Shown here: positions 41,266 to 50,450 of the stretch, in pieces | Layout of the letters: each line of letters begins with the position of its first letter | Position numbering within the stretch: position 1 is the stretch's first letter | Assembly (NCBI GenBank): GCA_964611585.1 | Contig: CAZTAK010000008.1 | Span: forward strand, 1 to 59,495 | DNA from: CAZTAK01 sp964611585 | GTDB lineage: Bacteria > Pseudomonadota > Alphaproteobacteria > SHVP01 | DNA: 59,495 nt | Direction of reading: 5' to 3' | Program-made: the position numbers and the translations under genes | Notes under the pieces: model-generated | What the model was told of the DNA's origin: nothing | The model's database searches: none | Seen by the model: the letters and a program-made list of their open reading frames with translations, nothing else

Positions 41266-42153
41266 ATGGTAGCGCATGTGGTTGGAGGACCCGAATTGCC
41301 CGGCAATGAAGATTTCTTTGTACGGTTTTGGGGAGTCCGTGGAAGCGTCGCATGTTCGGCGCCGAACATAACCCGCTATGGCGGCAATACGTCGACACTG
41401 GAAATTCGTTGTGGGGAACGTACTCTTGTGTTTGATGCCGGAACGGGCATCCGCTATCTCGGCAACGAGATGATGGACCGAAAGGAATCCCGCGCCCATC
41501 TGTATCTGACCCACACCCACTTCGATCATGTCTGCGGCATGCCGTTTTTCCGGCCCGCGTTCGTTCCCGGCAACACGTTCGAAATCTGGGCCGGACACCT
41601 GCTGCCCGAACACGACATCCGCTATGTGCTTTCAGAAATGATGATGGCGCCGTTGTTTCCGGTGCCGTTGGAAATCTTTCAGTCGGAAGTGACGTTTCAC
41701 GATTTTCGCGCCGGCGACACGTTGCATCCTTACGACGACGTGACGGTCAGGACCGCACCGCTCAATCATCCCAACGGCGCCACCGGCTATCGGGCCGAGT
41801 TTCAGGGGCGCTCGATCTGCTACTTGACCGATACCGAGCACGACCCCGGACCCCTCGACACCAACATTCTCGGGCTGATCGATGGCGCCGACATCGCCAT
41901 CTATGACGGCATGTACACCGACGACGAGTACAAGGCGCGCATCGGTTGGGGCCATTCGACCTGGCAAGAGGGGGCGCGGCTGTGCGAGGCGGCGAAGATC
42001 GGGCAATACGTCGTGTTCCATCACGACCCCGACCACGACGACGATTTCATGGACGAAATCGCGCGCAAGGTCGCCAAGACCAGGCCGGGTTCGATCGTTG
42101 CGCGCGAAGGCATGGTGCTGCGCCCCGGCAATCTCGAACCCGAAGACGCCTGA
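41266..42153 (+). CDS. MBL-fold metallo-hydrolase
   Basis: 295 residues; an internal ATG around residue 20 is not present, so the ATG at 41266 is kept. The core opens VRFWGVRGSVACSAP and ITRYGGNTSTLEIRCGER, the signature of the PhnP/cyclic-phosphodiesterase-like MBL group. Metal-binding residues are in YLTHTHFDHVCGMPFF (HxHxDH), LNHPNGATGYRAEFQG and CYLTDTEHDPG, with the last histidine in VVFHHDPDHDDDFMDEIA. Probably a hydrolase of a phosphate ester or cyclic nucleotide. It follows the response regulator by 87 bases. Confidence 0.9.
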   Translation: MVAHVVGGPELPGNEDFFVRFWGVRGSVACSAPNITRYGGNTSTLEIRCGERTLVFDAGTGIRYLGNEMMDRKESRAHLYLTHTHFDHVCGMPFFRPAFVPGNTFEIWAGHLLPEHDIRYVLSEMMMAPLFPVPLEIFQSEVTFHDFRAGDTLHPYDDVTVRTAPLNHPNGATGYRAEFQGRSICYLTDTEHDPGPLDTNILGLIDGADIAIYDGMYTDDEYKARIGWGHSTWQEGARLCEAAKIGQYVVFHHDPDHDDDFMDEIARKVAKTRPGSIVAREGMVLRPGNLEPEDA

Positions 42154-42241
42154 GGACAAAGCGTCCGCAGGCCCCCCGGCCCGGTGCCGGACCACGCCCG
42201 GCCGATCCGCAGTCCCACAGTCCCGAATCCCGGTACACCCA

Positions 42242-43084
42242 ATGTCCCGCCGCCTGCTGCCCGGCCTTGCTACGGTTCTCGGTCTTGCGCGGCTTGGCTT
42301 TTTCATTCCCCATCGTCATGCCGGCTCGGTGCTGCGCGCTGGCCGGCGTCCGCGGTACGAGGCGCTTGCGCCGCTGTTCCGGGCGGCCGAAGGCGCCATG
42401 GGCGAGGTTTTCGAGCGCATCGATTCGTTTGCCCCTGCCCTCGAGGCGATCGGCGACGAGCCGCCGCCGGCGCCACGCTGGACCCAAGACTGGTTTCCGC
42501 GGCTTGATGCCGCCGCCGCCTATGCCCTGGTGCGCCACCATCGGCCGGCGCGCATCGTCGAGGTCGGCTGCGGTCACTCCACCCGGTTCCTGGCACGGGC
42601 GGTGAAGGATGCAGAAGCTGCATGTGAAATCGTTTCCATCGACCCTGCGCCGCGGGCGGCTATTGCCGCGCTACCGATCCGGCACATCGAAACGGCCGTG
42701 CAGGAAGCGGATCCGACGCTCTTCGCGGTCCTCGAAGCGGACGACGTCCTGTTCATTGATTCAAGCCACGTTCTGATGCCGGGAACCGATGTGGACGTGT
42801 TGTTCAACCGCGTGCTGCCACGCCTGCCGGCGGGCGTGCTGATCCATGTTCATGATATTTTTCTGCCGCGCGACTATCCGCTGGCATGGGACTGGCGAGC
42901 CTACAACGAACAACTGGGGATCGCGGCGCTATTGCAGGGTGGCGGCTACGAAATCTTGTTCGCCAGTGCCTATGCAGTCGAAGCGATGGCCGTACAGCTT
43001 GAGGCCGGCATCGTGGCGCGGTTGCCGCTTGTGGACGGCGCGATTGAATCGAGCCTGTGGCTTCGCAAACGCGCCAGCGCGTAA
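42242..43084 (+). CDS. Class I SAM-dependent methyltransferase
   Basis: 280 residues from the ATG at 42242. The SAM-binding motif is RIVEVGCGHSTRFLARAV, with the acidic residue of motif II in CEIVSIDPAPR. DDVLFIDSSHVLMPGTDVDV and GVLIHVHDIFLPRDYPLAW resemble the Methyltransf_24 group that acts on sugars or small molecules. The N-terminal 40 residues are basic with one short hydrophobic stretch (LATVLGLARLGFFI). Substrate unknown. It converges with the ABC transporter operon; only 4 bases separate the stops. Confidence 0.88.
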   Translation: MSRRLLPGLATVLGLARLGFFIPHRHAGSVLRAGRRPRYEALAPLFRAAEGAMGEVFERIDSFAPALEAIGDEPPPAPRWTQDWFPRLDAAAAYALVRHHRPARIVEVGCGHSTRFLARAVKDAEAACEIVSIDPAPRAAIAALPIRHIETAVQEADPTLFAVLEADDVLFIDSSHVLMPGTDVDVLFNRVLPRLPAGVLIHVHDIFLPRDYPLAWDWRAYNEQLGIAALLQGGGYEILFASAYAVEAMAVQLEAGIVARLPLVDGAIESSLWLRKRASA

Positions 43085-43088
43085 TCGG

Positions 43089-44267
43089 TTACTTGTAGGG
43101 ATCGGCCGCGTCCCGCAAACCGTCGCCGAAAAAATTCAGCGCCAGGACCGTCACGATTACCGGGATCACCGGAATCATCAGCCACGGATGCAGCGCCACC
43201 GCATTGATATTCTGAGCCTCGTTCAACAGAACGCCCCAACTGGTGATCGGCGGACGCAATCCGAGTCCGAGAAACGAAAGCGCGGTTTCGCCAAGGATCA
43301 TCGACGGCACCGAGAGCGTTGCCGAGGCAATCAGGTGGCTCATGAAACTCGGCAGCAGGTGGCGTCCGATCACGCGGCGCGGCGAGGCCCCCATCAGAAC
43401 CGCGGCCATGGCGAAATCTTCCTCGCGCAGCGCCAGCAGTTTCGATCGTACCGCCCGCGCCAATCCGGTCCAGTCGATCAACCCTAGAATCACGGTGATA
43501 CCGAAATAGATCAGAATCGGGCTCCAGGTGACAGGCAGTGCCGCCGACAGTGCCATCCACAACGGCAATTCCGGGAACGAGCGAATGATCTCGATGGTGC
43601 GCTGGACAAGGCTGTCGACCCAACCGCCGTAATAGCCGGCAAGGCCGCCGAGAATGATCCCCAGCAAGAAACTGATGGTTATGCCGAGCAAGCCGACCGT
43701 CAGCGAGATCCGCGTGCCGTAAATAATCCGCGAAAGAATATCACGCCCCAATCGATCGGTACCGAACAGGAAGAACGTTCCCCCTTTGGCCGGGCAAACC
43801 ACATGAAAGGTGCCCTCGAACAGACCCCAGAATTCATAGCCGTCGCCGCGGCAAAAAAAACGCAGGCGCTGAATCTTGTCCGGATTCGGTGTGTACTCGC
43901 GGCGCAACAGTTCGCGGTTGAGGCGAAAGTCGTAGCCATAAACGAACGGTCCCACGAGTTGGCCTTCGTGAAACAGGTGAATGGCTTGCGGCGGCGCAAA
44001 GATGTGCCGGCGGTTGCGGGTGTTGAGCTCGTAAGGTGCGAGCACTTCGCTCACCAGAATCGAGGCGTACATTACCAGCAACACTAGCCCCGACGCGACT
44101 GCCAGGCGGTGACGTAGCAGTTTCCACCACATCATTTTCCACTGCGAGGCCATGAAGAAATGCTCCTGCTCGGGCGTCATGGTCTCGGCGGCGTAGGGAT
44201 AGAACGGTGCGGAGTTTACGAAATGCTCCAGCGGACGTTCGGTCGGATCGGTGGGGCGGTCGGTCAT
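43089..44267 (-). CDS. Peptide-type ABC transporter permease (DppC/OppC-like)
   Basis: 392 residues, inner membrane. A first helix (VASGLVLLVMYASILVSEVL, about residues 55-75) is followed by a periplasmic loop of about 120 residues. The conserved permease core then has TDRLGRDILSRIIYGTRISL and the EAA loop DFAMAAVLMGASPRRVIGRH, where the ATPase binds. The C-terminus ALNFFGDGLRDAADP is the classical DppC ending. It is last of four genes, overlapping the other permease by 4 bases. Substrates of the family include oligopeptides and other small compounds. Confidence 0.95.
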   Translation of the reverse strand: MTDRPTDPTERPLEHFVNSAPFYPYAAETMTPEQEHFFMASQWKMMWWKLLRHRLAVASGLVLLVMYASILVSEVLAPYELNTRNRRHIFAPPQAIHLFHEGQLVGPFVYGYDFRLNRELLRREYTPNPDKIQRLRFFCRGDGYEFWGLFEGTFHVVCPAKGGTFFLFGTDRLGRDILSRIIYGTRISLTVGLLGITISFLLGIILGGLAGYYGGWVDSLVQRTIEIIRSFPELPLWMALSAALPVTWSPILIYFGITVILGLIDWTGLARAVRSKLLALREEDFAMAAVLMGASPRRVIGRHLLPSFMSHLIASATLSVPSMILGETALSFLGLGLRPPITSWGVLLNEAQNINAVALHPWLMIPVIPVIVTVLALNFFGDGLRDAADPYK

Positions 44268-45289
44268 CGTGTGCCGGTTGCCCCCAAGCGAATGCGTGGG
44301 TCCAGGGCGGCCAGCGCCACGTCGGACAGAAACATGCCGACAACGGTCAACAGTGCCAGCGCCATCAGGAACGATCCGGCAAGAAATTGATCCTGCGCTT
44401 GCAGCGCTTGCAGCAGCATCGGTCCCGTGGTCGGCAGCGACAGCACTACCGATACGATGGCCGCCCCCGAAATCACCTGCGGCAGCAGGCTGCCGATGTC
44501 GGCAATGAACGGGTTCAGCGACATCCGCAGCGGGTACTTGACCAGCAGCCGGAACGGGGGCAAGCCCTTGGCGCGCCCGGTCACGACGTATTGTTTTTGC
44601 AGTTCGTCAAGCAGGTTTGCGCGCAGGCGCCGAATCATGCCGGCCGTGCCCGAAGTGCCGATCACCACCACCGGTACCCACAGATGCTCCAACACCGATC
44701 CCAGTTTGCCCAATGACCACGGTTGATCGAGATACTGTTCGTCCATCAGGCCGCCGATCTCGGTCCCGAACCAGACGTTGGCGAGATACAAAAGCACCAG
44801 CGCGAGCAGAAAATTCGGTGTCGCAAGGCCGATGAAGCCAATGAACGTCAGCGAATGATCGCCCCAACTGTACTGATGGGTGGCCGAATAGACGCCGATC
44901 GGAAACGACACCAGCCAAGTAAAGATGATGGTTGTAATCGAGACGATGAACGAAAGCCAAACCCGGTCGCCCACCACGTCGGTCACCGGCAGGTCGAACT
45001 CGAACGAATGGCCAAGGTCGCCCTGCAGCAAGCCCGAAAACCCATCCAGCCCCGGCCAGACGCCGAGCCAGACCGCGTACTGTTCGACCATCGGCCGGTC
45101 GAGGCCGTACTGAGCACGCAGAAAGTCGATCTTTTCGATCGCCGCGGTGTCGCCCTGAGCGCGCAGTTCGGCCAGCTGGTTCGACAGATAATCGCCCGGC
45201 GGCAACTGAATGATGATGAATATCAAGATCGAGATCACCAACAACGTTGGGATCATGATCATTATTCGTCGGACTAGAAAATTGAACAT
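44264..45289 (-). CDS. Peptide-type ABC transporter permease (DppB/OppB-like)
   Basis: 341 residues with six expected membrane helices. It opens MFNFLVRRIMIMIPTLLVIS and has ISILIFIIIQLPPGDY, the typical OppB N-terminus. The EAA loop is RRLRANLLDELQKQYVVTGR followed by AKGLPPFRLLVKYPLRMSLN. The long DPRIRLG at the C-terminus matches the family. It starts 24 bases after the binding-protein gene. Confidence 0.95.
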   Translation of the reverse strand: MFNFLVRRIMIMIPTLLVISILIFIIIQLPPGDYLSNQLAELRAQGDTAAIEKIDFLRAQYGLDRPMVEQYAVWLGVWPGLDGFSGLLQGDLGHSFEFDLPVTDVVGDRVWLSFIVSITTIIFTWLVSFPIGVYSATHQYSWGDHSLTFIGFIGLATPNFLLALVLLYLANVWFGTEIGGLMDEQYLDQPWSLGKLGSVLEHLWVPVVVIGTSGTAGMIRRLRANLLDELQKQYVVTGRAKGLPPFRLLVKYPLRMSLNPFIADIGSLLPQVISGAAIVSVVLSLPTTGPMLLQALQAQDQFLAGSFLMALALLTVVGMFLSDVALAALDPRIRLGATGTR

Positions 45290-45313
45290 GCTGCGGCGTG
45301 TCGCCCGTTGCCC

Positions 45314-47263
45314 CTAGCTAGGTTCATCGAACCAGAAGGTGTCGGGCCGGTACACGCCCAGTTGTGCGCCGGGCTCCCAGTTGAAAATCGCTTCCTTGGG
45401 TACGTTGCGAAGCGTGGTTTTGACAACGACCGGCTGCAAGACGCCGGTGACGATACCGATGGTAAACACCTGATCTGCGTGGATTTCCAGCATCCGGAGC
45501 CATATCTGTTCGCGCTCGTCGACCGATTCGGAAGTCAGCCAGCGCCGGTGCAATTCCTGCAGTTCTACTGCTGCGGGCATGTCCGGGGGTTCACCGGCTT
45601 GGCTCTTGGTTTCGTAGTACTGACCCCATTTCGGCCATTGATAACTGTGCTGAGACGTGGGTGCCAACTCGGCCGGATTAAAACTTGGTGTCGGTATCCC
45701 GTTCTCAAACCCGGTCCATACTGAAATCATGGTGGCGCCGGCGAATATCCGGTTACGGAAGATTTCGCGTTGCGAGGGTTTGGAGAACAGCTTGATCCCG
45801 ATCTCGGCCCAGCCGTCCTTTATCAGTTCCAAGACGTCCGTCTGTTCGGTGTCCTCGCCGGCGGTCTCGATGATGATGTTCATTTCGCGCCTGTCGGGCA
45901 GCAACCGGATGCCGTCCGAATTGCGTTCCGTCAGGCCCATTTCATCCAACAACGCATTGGCGGCATCGGTGTCGTATTCCGTCCACCGTGTCATGTACTC
46001 GTTGCGGTACAGCGGACTTTCAGGCAGCGCCGTGTTGTTGCCGGAAATTGCTAGACCGTAGTACAGCGCTTCGTTGATCAGGTCGCGGTCGATCGCCATC
46101 GACAGGGCGCGCCGGAACCGCACGTCGCGGAACACTTCGCGCCAACTGTCGTCGTTAATATTGAGATTTGGGAACAAGGCGATGTGCGATCCCTTGGCCT
46201 CGCGCCAGAGATAGGTTTCGAAATTGTTCCGTTCTTGGGATTCACGCAGGTAGGTGTAGTCCTTGAAGAACAAGCTGCGTACCTGAATGTCGACCTCGCC
46301 TGCGCCGGCCTTAATGGGGATCAGTGCCGTGGCGGCCTGAATCAAAATGTACTTGTCGATGTAGGGAAGCTGGCGGCCTTCTTCGTCGACACGGTGAAAA
46401 AACGGATTGCGCACACCGGTGAACCGCGTCGCGGGCGGTCGCGTCTGGTTGATCCACGGTTGTAGCGTCGGCAGCGCCGGATTGTCGAACCGGTACATAT
46501 TGTCTTGCCGGTTATGCTGCGAGGCCCAGTTGCGCGCGTTACCGAGCTTTTCCTCCAGCTCGGCCTCGCTGGCATAATTGGCGTGGAATTGCTTGAGAAA
46601 GTGCGAGGGGCGGTAGATGAACAACGGCGAGGCTCCGGCCAGCCGCGGCAGGAAGAACGGATTCTTCTTTTGCCATGTGTATCGCACCGTGGTCTCGTCG
46701 ATGACCTCAAACAACGGCGGAAGGCCATCCACCAGCATATCCACCGGCGGGCCCGAGGGACGCAAATCGGGATCGTTGGCGACGTCTTCCCACCAATAGC
46801 GGAAATCTTCCGAAGTGAACGGCGCGCCGTCCGACCATTTGTGTCCGGGCCGCAAGCCTAGCGTGAAAATCCGGCCCTCTTCGACTTCGATGCTCTCGAG
46901 AATGTCGGGGACGATATCGAGGTCTTCGTTGTAGGCGACCAAGCGGGCATAGCCGTACACGACTAGCAGGCGCACATCCCGCGGGCGACCGATCAGCATG
47001 CGCATTTCGCCGCCGTGGCGGCCGATGGTCTTGTCGCTCGCCAGCATAACGATGCTGGGTACCGCGGGCACGCGCTCGTCGATCGGCGGCAGGGCGCCCG
47101 ACGCAACCTGTTCGGCAAAGAACGGCGTCTCGACCAGTTCGATTGCGGCTGCCGGTGCCACCGTCCAGCTTCCAGCCCCAGCAAGAGCGGTAACAAGGGC
47201 GGCAAACCCCGTTGCCGCCACGGCCCGAAGTGCCAGGATGGCGCGCCGTCGAACCCCCTTCAT
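45314..47263 (-). CDS. ABC transporter solute-binding protein (SBP_bac_5 family)
   Basis: 649-residue periplasmic binding protein, about 100 longer than DppA. The N-terminus MKGVRRRAILALRAVAATGF has RRR before the hydrophobic part and ends AAA-IELVE, a Sec or possibly Tat signal. Family strings are LRPGHKWSDGAPFTSEDFRY and FRDVRFRRALSMAIDRDLIN. This long type, with NPFFHRVDEEGRQLPYIDKY, is frequent in alphaproteobacteria and often annotated as a peptide binder without proof. It overlaps the ATPase gene by 4 bases. Confidence 0.93.
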   Translation of the reverse strand: MKGVRRRAILALRAVAATGFAALVTALAGAGSWTVAPAAAIELVETPFFAEQVASGALPPIDERVPAVPSIVMLASDKTIGRHGGEMRMLIGRPRDVRLLVVYGYARLVAYNEDLDIVPDILESIEVEEGRIFTLGLRPGHKWSDGAPFTSEDFRYWWEDVANDPDLRPSGPPVDMLVDGLPPLFEVIDETTVRYTWQKKNPFFLPRLAGASPLFIYRPSHFLKQFHANYASEAELEEKLGNARNWASQHNRQDNMYRFDNPALPTLQPWINQTRPPATRFTGVRNPFFHRVDEEGRQLPYIDKYILIQAATALIPIKAGAGEVDIQVRSLFFKDYTYLRESQERNNFETYLWREAKGSHIALFPNLNINDDSWREVFRDVRFRRALSMAIDRDLINEALYYGLAISGNNTALPESPLYRNEYMTRWTEYDTDAANALLDEMGLTERNSDGIRLLPDRREMNIIIETAGEDTEQTDVLELIKDGWAEIGIKLFSKPSQREIFRNRIFAGATMISVWTGFENGIPTPSFNPAELAPTSQHSYQWPKWGQYYETKSQAGEPPDMPAAVELQELHRRWLTSESVDEREQIWLRMLEIHADQVFTIGIVTGVLQPVVVKTTLRNVPKEAIFNWEPGAQLGVYRPDTFWFDEPS

Positions 47264-49149
47264 TGCAACAACTCCCCGGGGGCTGCCTCGCGGCCGGTTC
47301 GGACCAAATGACCATCACCCAAATCCACCATATGAGACGGTCCCGCCGCGTTCAAGGTGAACGGCTGGGGCCAAGATGTCGGTTCCGAGGCGCGTCCGTC
47401 CATCAGCGCCTTCAGGTCGAGTTGCGATTCCGGATCGGGTTCGGGCACCGCTGCCAGCAGCGCCTTGGTGTAGGGGTGAACGGCCCGCCGGAAAAAAATG
47501 TCCCGTGGCGCCAACTCGATTAGACGGCCCGCGCACATCACCGCGATCCGGTCCGACACATAATCAATCACGGCAAGATTATGGGAAATAAACAGATAGG
47601 TGAGGCCGAGCTTTTCCTTGAGGTCTTTCAGGAGATTTAGAATCTGGGCTTGGATTGACACGTCCAGCGCCGACACCGGCTCGTCGCAGATCAGAAGATC
47701 AGGCCGCAGCGCCAGGGCCCGGGCGATACCGATGCGCTGGCGCTGGCCGCCGGAGAAGCTGTGCGGATAGCGCCGTAGGTAACGCACGTCGAGTCCGACC
47801 AGTGTCATCAGTTCGCGCACCCGTTGGATGCGTTCCTCCCGGTCGCCGACATCGTGAATTACCAGCGGTTCCGAGACGATGTCGAAAACGGTCATGCGCG
47901 GATTAAGCGATCCGAACGGGTCCTGAAAAATGTACTGCACGCGGCGGCGGTAAAACGGCAGTTCTTGCGGCTTGAGTTCGAGGACGTCGAGTTCCTTGCC
48001 GCGGTCGTTAAACACCACCCGGCCCGCGTCGGCGGTCAAGGCTTTCATGATGATTTTGCTGGTCGTGGTCTTGCCGCACCCGGATTCACCAACCAGGCCG
48101 AGACACTCGCCGCGGCGAATTTCGAAACTGACGTCGTCGAGGGTCCGGACGGCACCGCCCGGTTTGCCGCCCAGTAGTCCCCTCTTGCGCGTTGCGAACG
48201 TCTTCTTTAGTCCCTCGATCACCATCAGCGGTTTGCGGCGGTCGGCGCCCTTGGGCCATGGTTCTTCGCGCGACAACAGCCCGCCGGGCTCGGCCCGTAT
48301 TTCCCGAATCGGAACCAGACGTTCGCCTTCCTTCATATTGAACCGCGGAACCGCTTTTAGCAGCGCCATGAGATAGGGGTGCTGCGGGTCGCGGAAAATA
48401 TGATCCAGCGTTCCTTGTTCCATCACCTCGCCGTGGTACATGACGACGATTTCATCGGCCATGTTTGCGACCACGCCGAGGTCGTGGGTGATCATCAGCA
48501 ACGCCATGCCGAAATGGCGCTGCAAGTCCTTCATCAATTGCAGGATTTGCGCCTGAATGGTCACGTCGAGCGCAGTGGTCAGTTCATCGGCGATCAGAAT
48601 TGCCGGACGGCACACTAGCGCCATAGCGATCATGGCCCGCTGTCTGAGGCCACCCGATAATTCAAACGGATAGGTGAACAAAGCCGCCTTCGGTTCCGGG
48701 AATCCAATCCGACGCAGCGTTTCTTCGGTGGCCTCCAATCCCTCTGCCTTGCTTGCCCGATGATGCAGATGGAACGCTTCGCTGATTTGATCGCCGATGG
48801 TGTGCAACGGCGACAAAGATGTCATCGGTTCCTGAAAGATGATCGAGATGTGACGGCCGCGAATCCGGCGCATGGCACGGCTATCGGGCTTCAAACGGAC
48901 GATGTCGGTAAACGTCTGCGGCTTGTCGGGATCGAAAAAGATGATCTCACCACTGCTGATGCGGCCGGCCTTGGGCAGGATGCCCAAAATCGCTTGCGAA
49001 ACCACAGATTTGCCCGCTCCGGATTCGCCTACCAGCGCCACTGTTTTGCTGGCGGGCACTCGGAAGGACACGCCGCGCACCGCTTCGATCCGGCCCTCGG
49101 GCGCGTCGAATTCGATATTTAGATTGCGGACTAGGAGGACGTTGCCCAT
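47260..49149 (-). CDS. Fused double ABC ATPase (DppD-DppF-like)
   Basis: 629 residues containing both ATPases that are separate proteins in the Dpp/Opp systems. Domain 1 (residues 1-270) has VALVGESGAGKSVVSQAILG, the signature LSGGLRQRAMIAMALVCRPA and ILIADELTTALDVTIQAQIL. Domain 2 (about 310-600) has CLGLVGESGCGKTTTSKIIM, FSGGQRQRIGIARALALRPD and LLICDEPVSALDVSIQAQIL. Both have intact Walker A, signature and Walker B. A peptide-type C-terminal segment (PYTKALLAAVPEPDP) ends domain 2. It leads the operon ATPase, binding protein, DppB, DppC. Confidence 0.96.
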   Translation of the reverse strand: MGNVLLVRNLNIEFDAPEGRIEAVRGVSFRVPASKTVALVGESGAGKSVVSQAILGILPKAGRISSGEIIFFDPDKPQTFTDIVRLKPDSRAMRRIRGRHISIIFQEPMTSLSPLHTIGDQISEAFHLHHRASKAEGLEATEETLRRIGFPEPKAALFTYPFELSGGLRQRAMIAMALVCRPAILIADELTTALDVTIQAQILQLMKDLQRHFGMALLMITHDLGVVANMADEIVVMYHGEVMEQGTLDHIFRDPQHPYLMALLKAVPRFNMKEGERLVPIREIRAEPGGLLSREEPWPKGADRRKPLMVIEGLKKTFATRKRGLLGGKPGGAVRTLDDVSFEIRRGECLGLVGESGCGKTTTSKIIMKALTADAGRVVFNDRGKELDVLELKPQELPFYRRRVQYIFQDPFGSLNPRMTVFDIVSEPLVIHDVGDREERIQRVRELMTLVGLDVRYLRRYPHSFSGGQRQRIGIARALALRPDLLICDEPVSALDVSIQAQILNLLKDLKEKLGLTYLFISHNLAVIDYVSDRIAVMCAGRLIELAPRDIFFRRAVHPYTKALLAAVPEPDPESQLDLKALMDGRASEPTSWPQPFTLNAAGPSHMVDLGDGHLVRTGREAAPGELLQ

Positions 49150-49195
49150 GTCTACGCCGTTGCCTCCGGCCGAATTGGTATCGCTGTATTCTGCA

Positions 49196-49675
49196 TTACG
49201 GCGCCGCCGGTCCTAGGCCCTGAAGGTTGGTGCGCGTCTGCGCATTCAGTTCGAGGCCGTGGCGTTCTGCTTCGCTGGCAGCGCGACAGGCGATCGCGGC
49301 GAACCCCTCGATCGAGGATTCGATCCGGATGGTGGCATCCGGCCCGCGCACGGTCAGATACATCCAGCCTCGTTCGCGATCGCGGCGCGTCGAGTAATAC
49401 CGTAACCGAACGGACCGCAACCGGGTCCATTCGATTCGTGCTGGCAGGGGTCCAACTGCGCATATCATCTCGTCCGAAACATCGATTGCCGTCAGGTGGC
49501 GTAGGGCCACCCGAACCGCGTAGATGACAAACAACGCGGCCACTGCGGCCAAAATGGTGAAAACGACCGTCGACAGACCTGAAAACAATAGCGGTCCTCC
49601 CGTCAGAATCAATCCAGCCCCGGCCTTTATCTCGTCACCGACGAACAGGCCAAGCGAATACCGGTGCCGGGTCAC
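49196..49675 (-). CDS. Small membrane protein of the glycosyltransferase operon
   Basis: 159 residues from a GTG start at 49675, which overlaps the stop of the deacetylase gene (GTGA). Two hydrophobic segments near residues 20-60 (AGLILTGGPLLFSGLSTVVF and TILAAVAALFVIYAVRVALR) precede a soluble part. The soluble part, TAIDVSDEMICAVGPLPARI, EWTRLRSVRLRYYSTRRDRE and WMYLTVRGPDATIRIESSIE, looks like a bacterial PH-type beta domain. I do not recognise a named family. Translational coupling suggests it serves the same pathway as the enzymes upstream. Confidence 0.75.
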   Translation of the reverse strand: MTRHRYSLGLFVGDEIKAGAGLILTGGPLLFSGLSTVVFTILAAVAALFVIYAVRVALRHLTAIDVSDEMICAVGPLPARIEWTRLRSVRLRYYSTRRDRERGWMYLTVRGPDATIRIESSIEGFAAIACRAASEAERHGLELNAQTRTNLQGLGPAAP

Positions 49676-50448
49676 GATCCGGCTCCAAACACGTGCCGAG
49701 GCGCAGTCCACCCGGCCCCCGGATGGTTCGCGACGGCGGCCGCCAGCCGTCCCGCAAAACGCCACGCTGGTTCGTCCATCACCAGATGGTGGCTTAGTAC
49801 CCCGACCGGTTGCGGCAAAGGCCCGCCGGCGCCGCGGCGCGCCTCCAGTTCGGCAGTAATTGTTGCCAGCACGGATGCCTCGCCGCCGAAGGCGCGCGCC
49901 CGCCAGTCCACCATATCGGAATGAATATCGGCGACTGTGATGCCGGTCACGGGGGTGGACGATTTCGGCGTCCCGCGCCCGGATAATCCGGTGAAGCCCG
50001 CGGCCGGCAGCCGTGGAATCAGGCCGGGCGCGATCCGGTTCCAGGGCGGCACGAAAACGGCAAGCGCGCGGTCTCCGAACAGGGCGACCGTGCGCGCAAG
50101 GCCGCGTGCCGCCTCAGCCGCCATCTCGTCGATCGGCCGGTGGGGGCCAAACTCGGCTTTCTTTTCGCCCTCGGGTGCGTGGTTGCGGTGGCCCCAGCCG
50201 TGCACGGCGACGGCAAGGTCCGGGGCGGTCTCTCCGAGCCGGCCAGCGAGCGCAGCGTTGGCGTCCGCCGGAATGATCGCGAGGCACACCGGCACGCCCG
50301 CCGTTCCCGCCAGGTCCAATAGCCGGTCGAGGGCGGCCGCCGGTTTGGTCGCGTCGTCGTCGCGCCACCATAAGGGGGCGGTCCGGCCGGCCTTGGCCCA
50401 AAGGTCGAATTCGCGCGCCAGCCCATCCCACGATCCTGGCGCTGCCAT
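49672..50448 (-). CDS. Polysaccharide deacetylase-like protein
   Basis: 258 residues from the ATG at 50448; a GTG at 50454 overlapping the previous stop would add two. It resembles the NodB/DUF2334-type carbohydrate esterase fold: APLWWRDDDATKPAAALDRL with the metal aspartates, VPVCLAIIPADANAALAGRL, then AVHGWGHRNHAPEGEKKAEF with the two metal histidines (HGWGHRNH), and FVPPWNRIAPGLIPRLPAAG. The late GVLSHHLVMDEPAW holds the catalytic histidine. No signal peptide, so it probably acts in the cytoplasm on a sugar intermediate. Confidence 0.85.
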   Translation of the reverse strand: MAAPGSWDGLAREFDLWAKAGRTAPLWWRDDDATKPAAALDRLLDLAGTAGVPVCLAIIPADANAALAGRLGETAPDLAVAVHGWGHRNHAPEGEKKAEFGPHRPIDEMAAEAARGLARTVALFGDRALAVFVPPWNRIAPGLIPRLPAAGFTGLSGRGTPKSSTPVTGITVADIHSDMVDWRARAFGGEASVLATITAELEARRGAGGPLPQPVGVLSHHLVMDEPAWRFAGRLAAAVANHPGAGWTAPRHVFGAGS

Positions 50449-50450
50449 GG

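Noticed and set aside
41685..41705. A GTTTCACG half-site resembling parS within the MBL hydrolase gene
   Set aside because: Only one half matches; the CACGTGAAAC half is absent.
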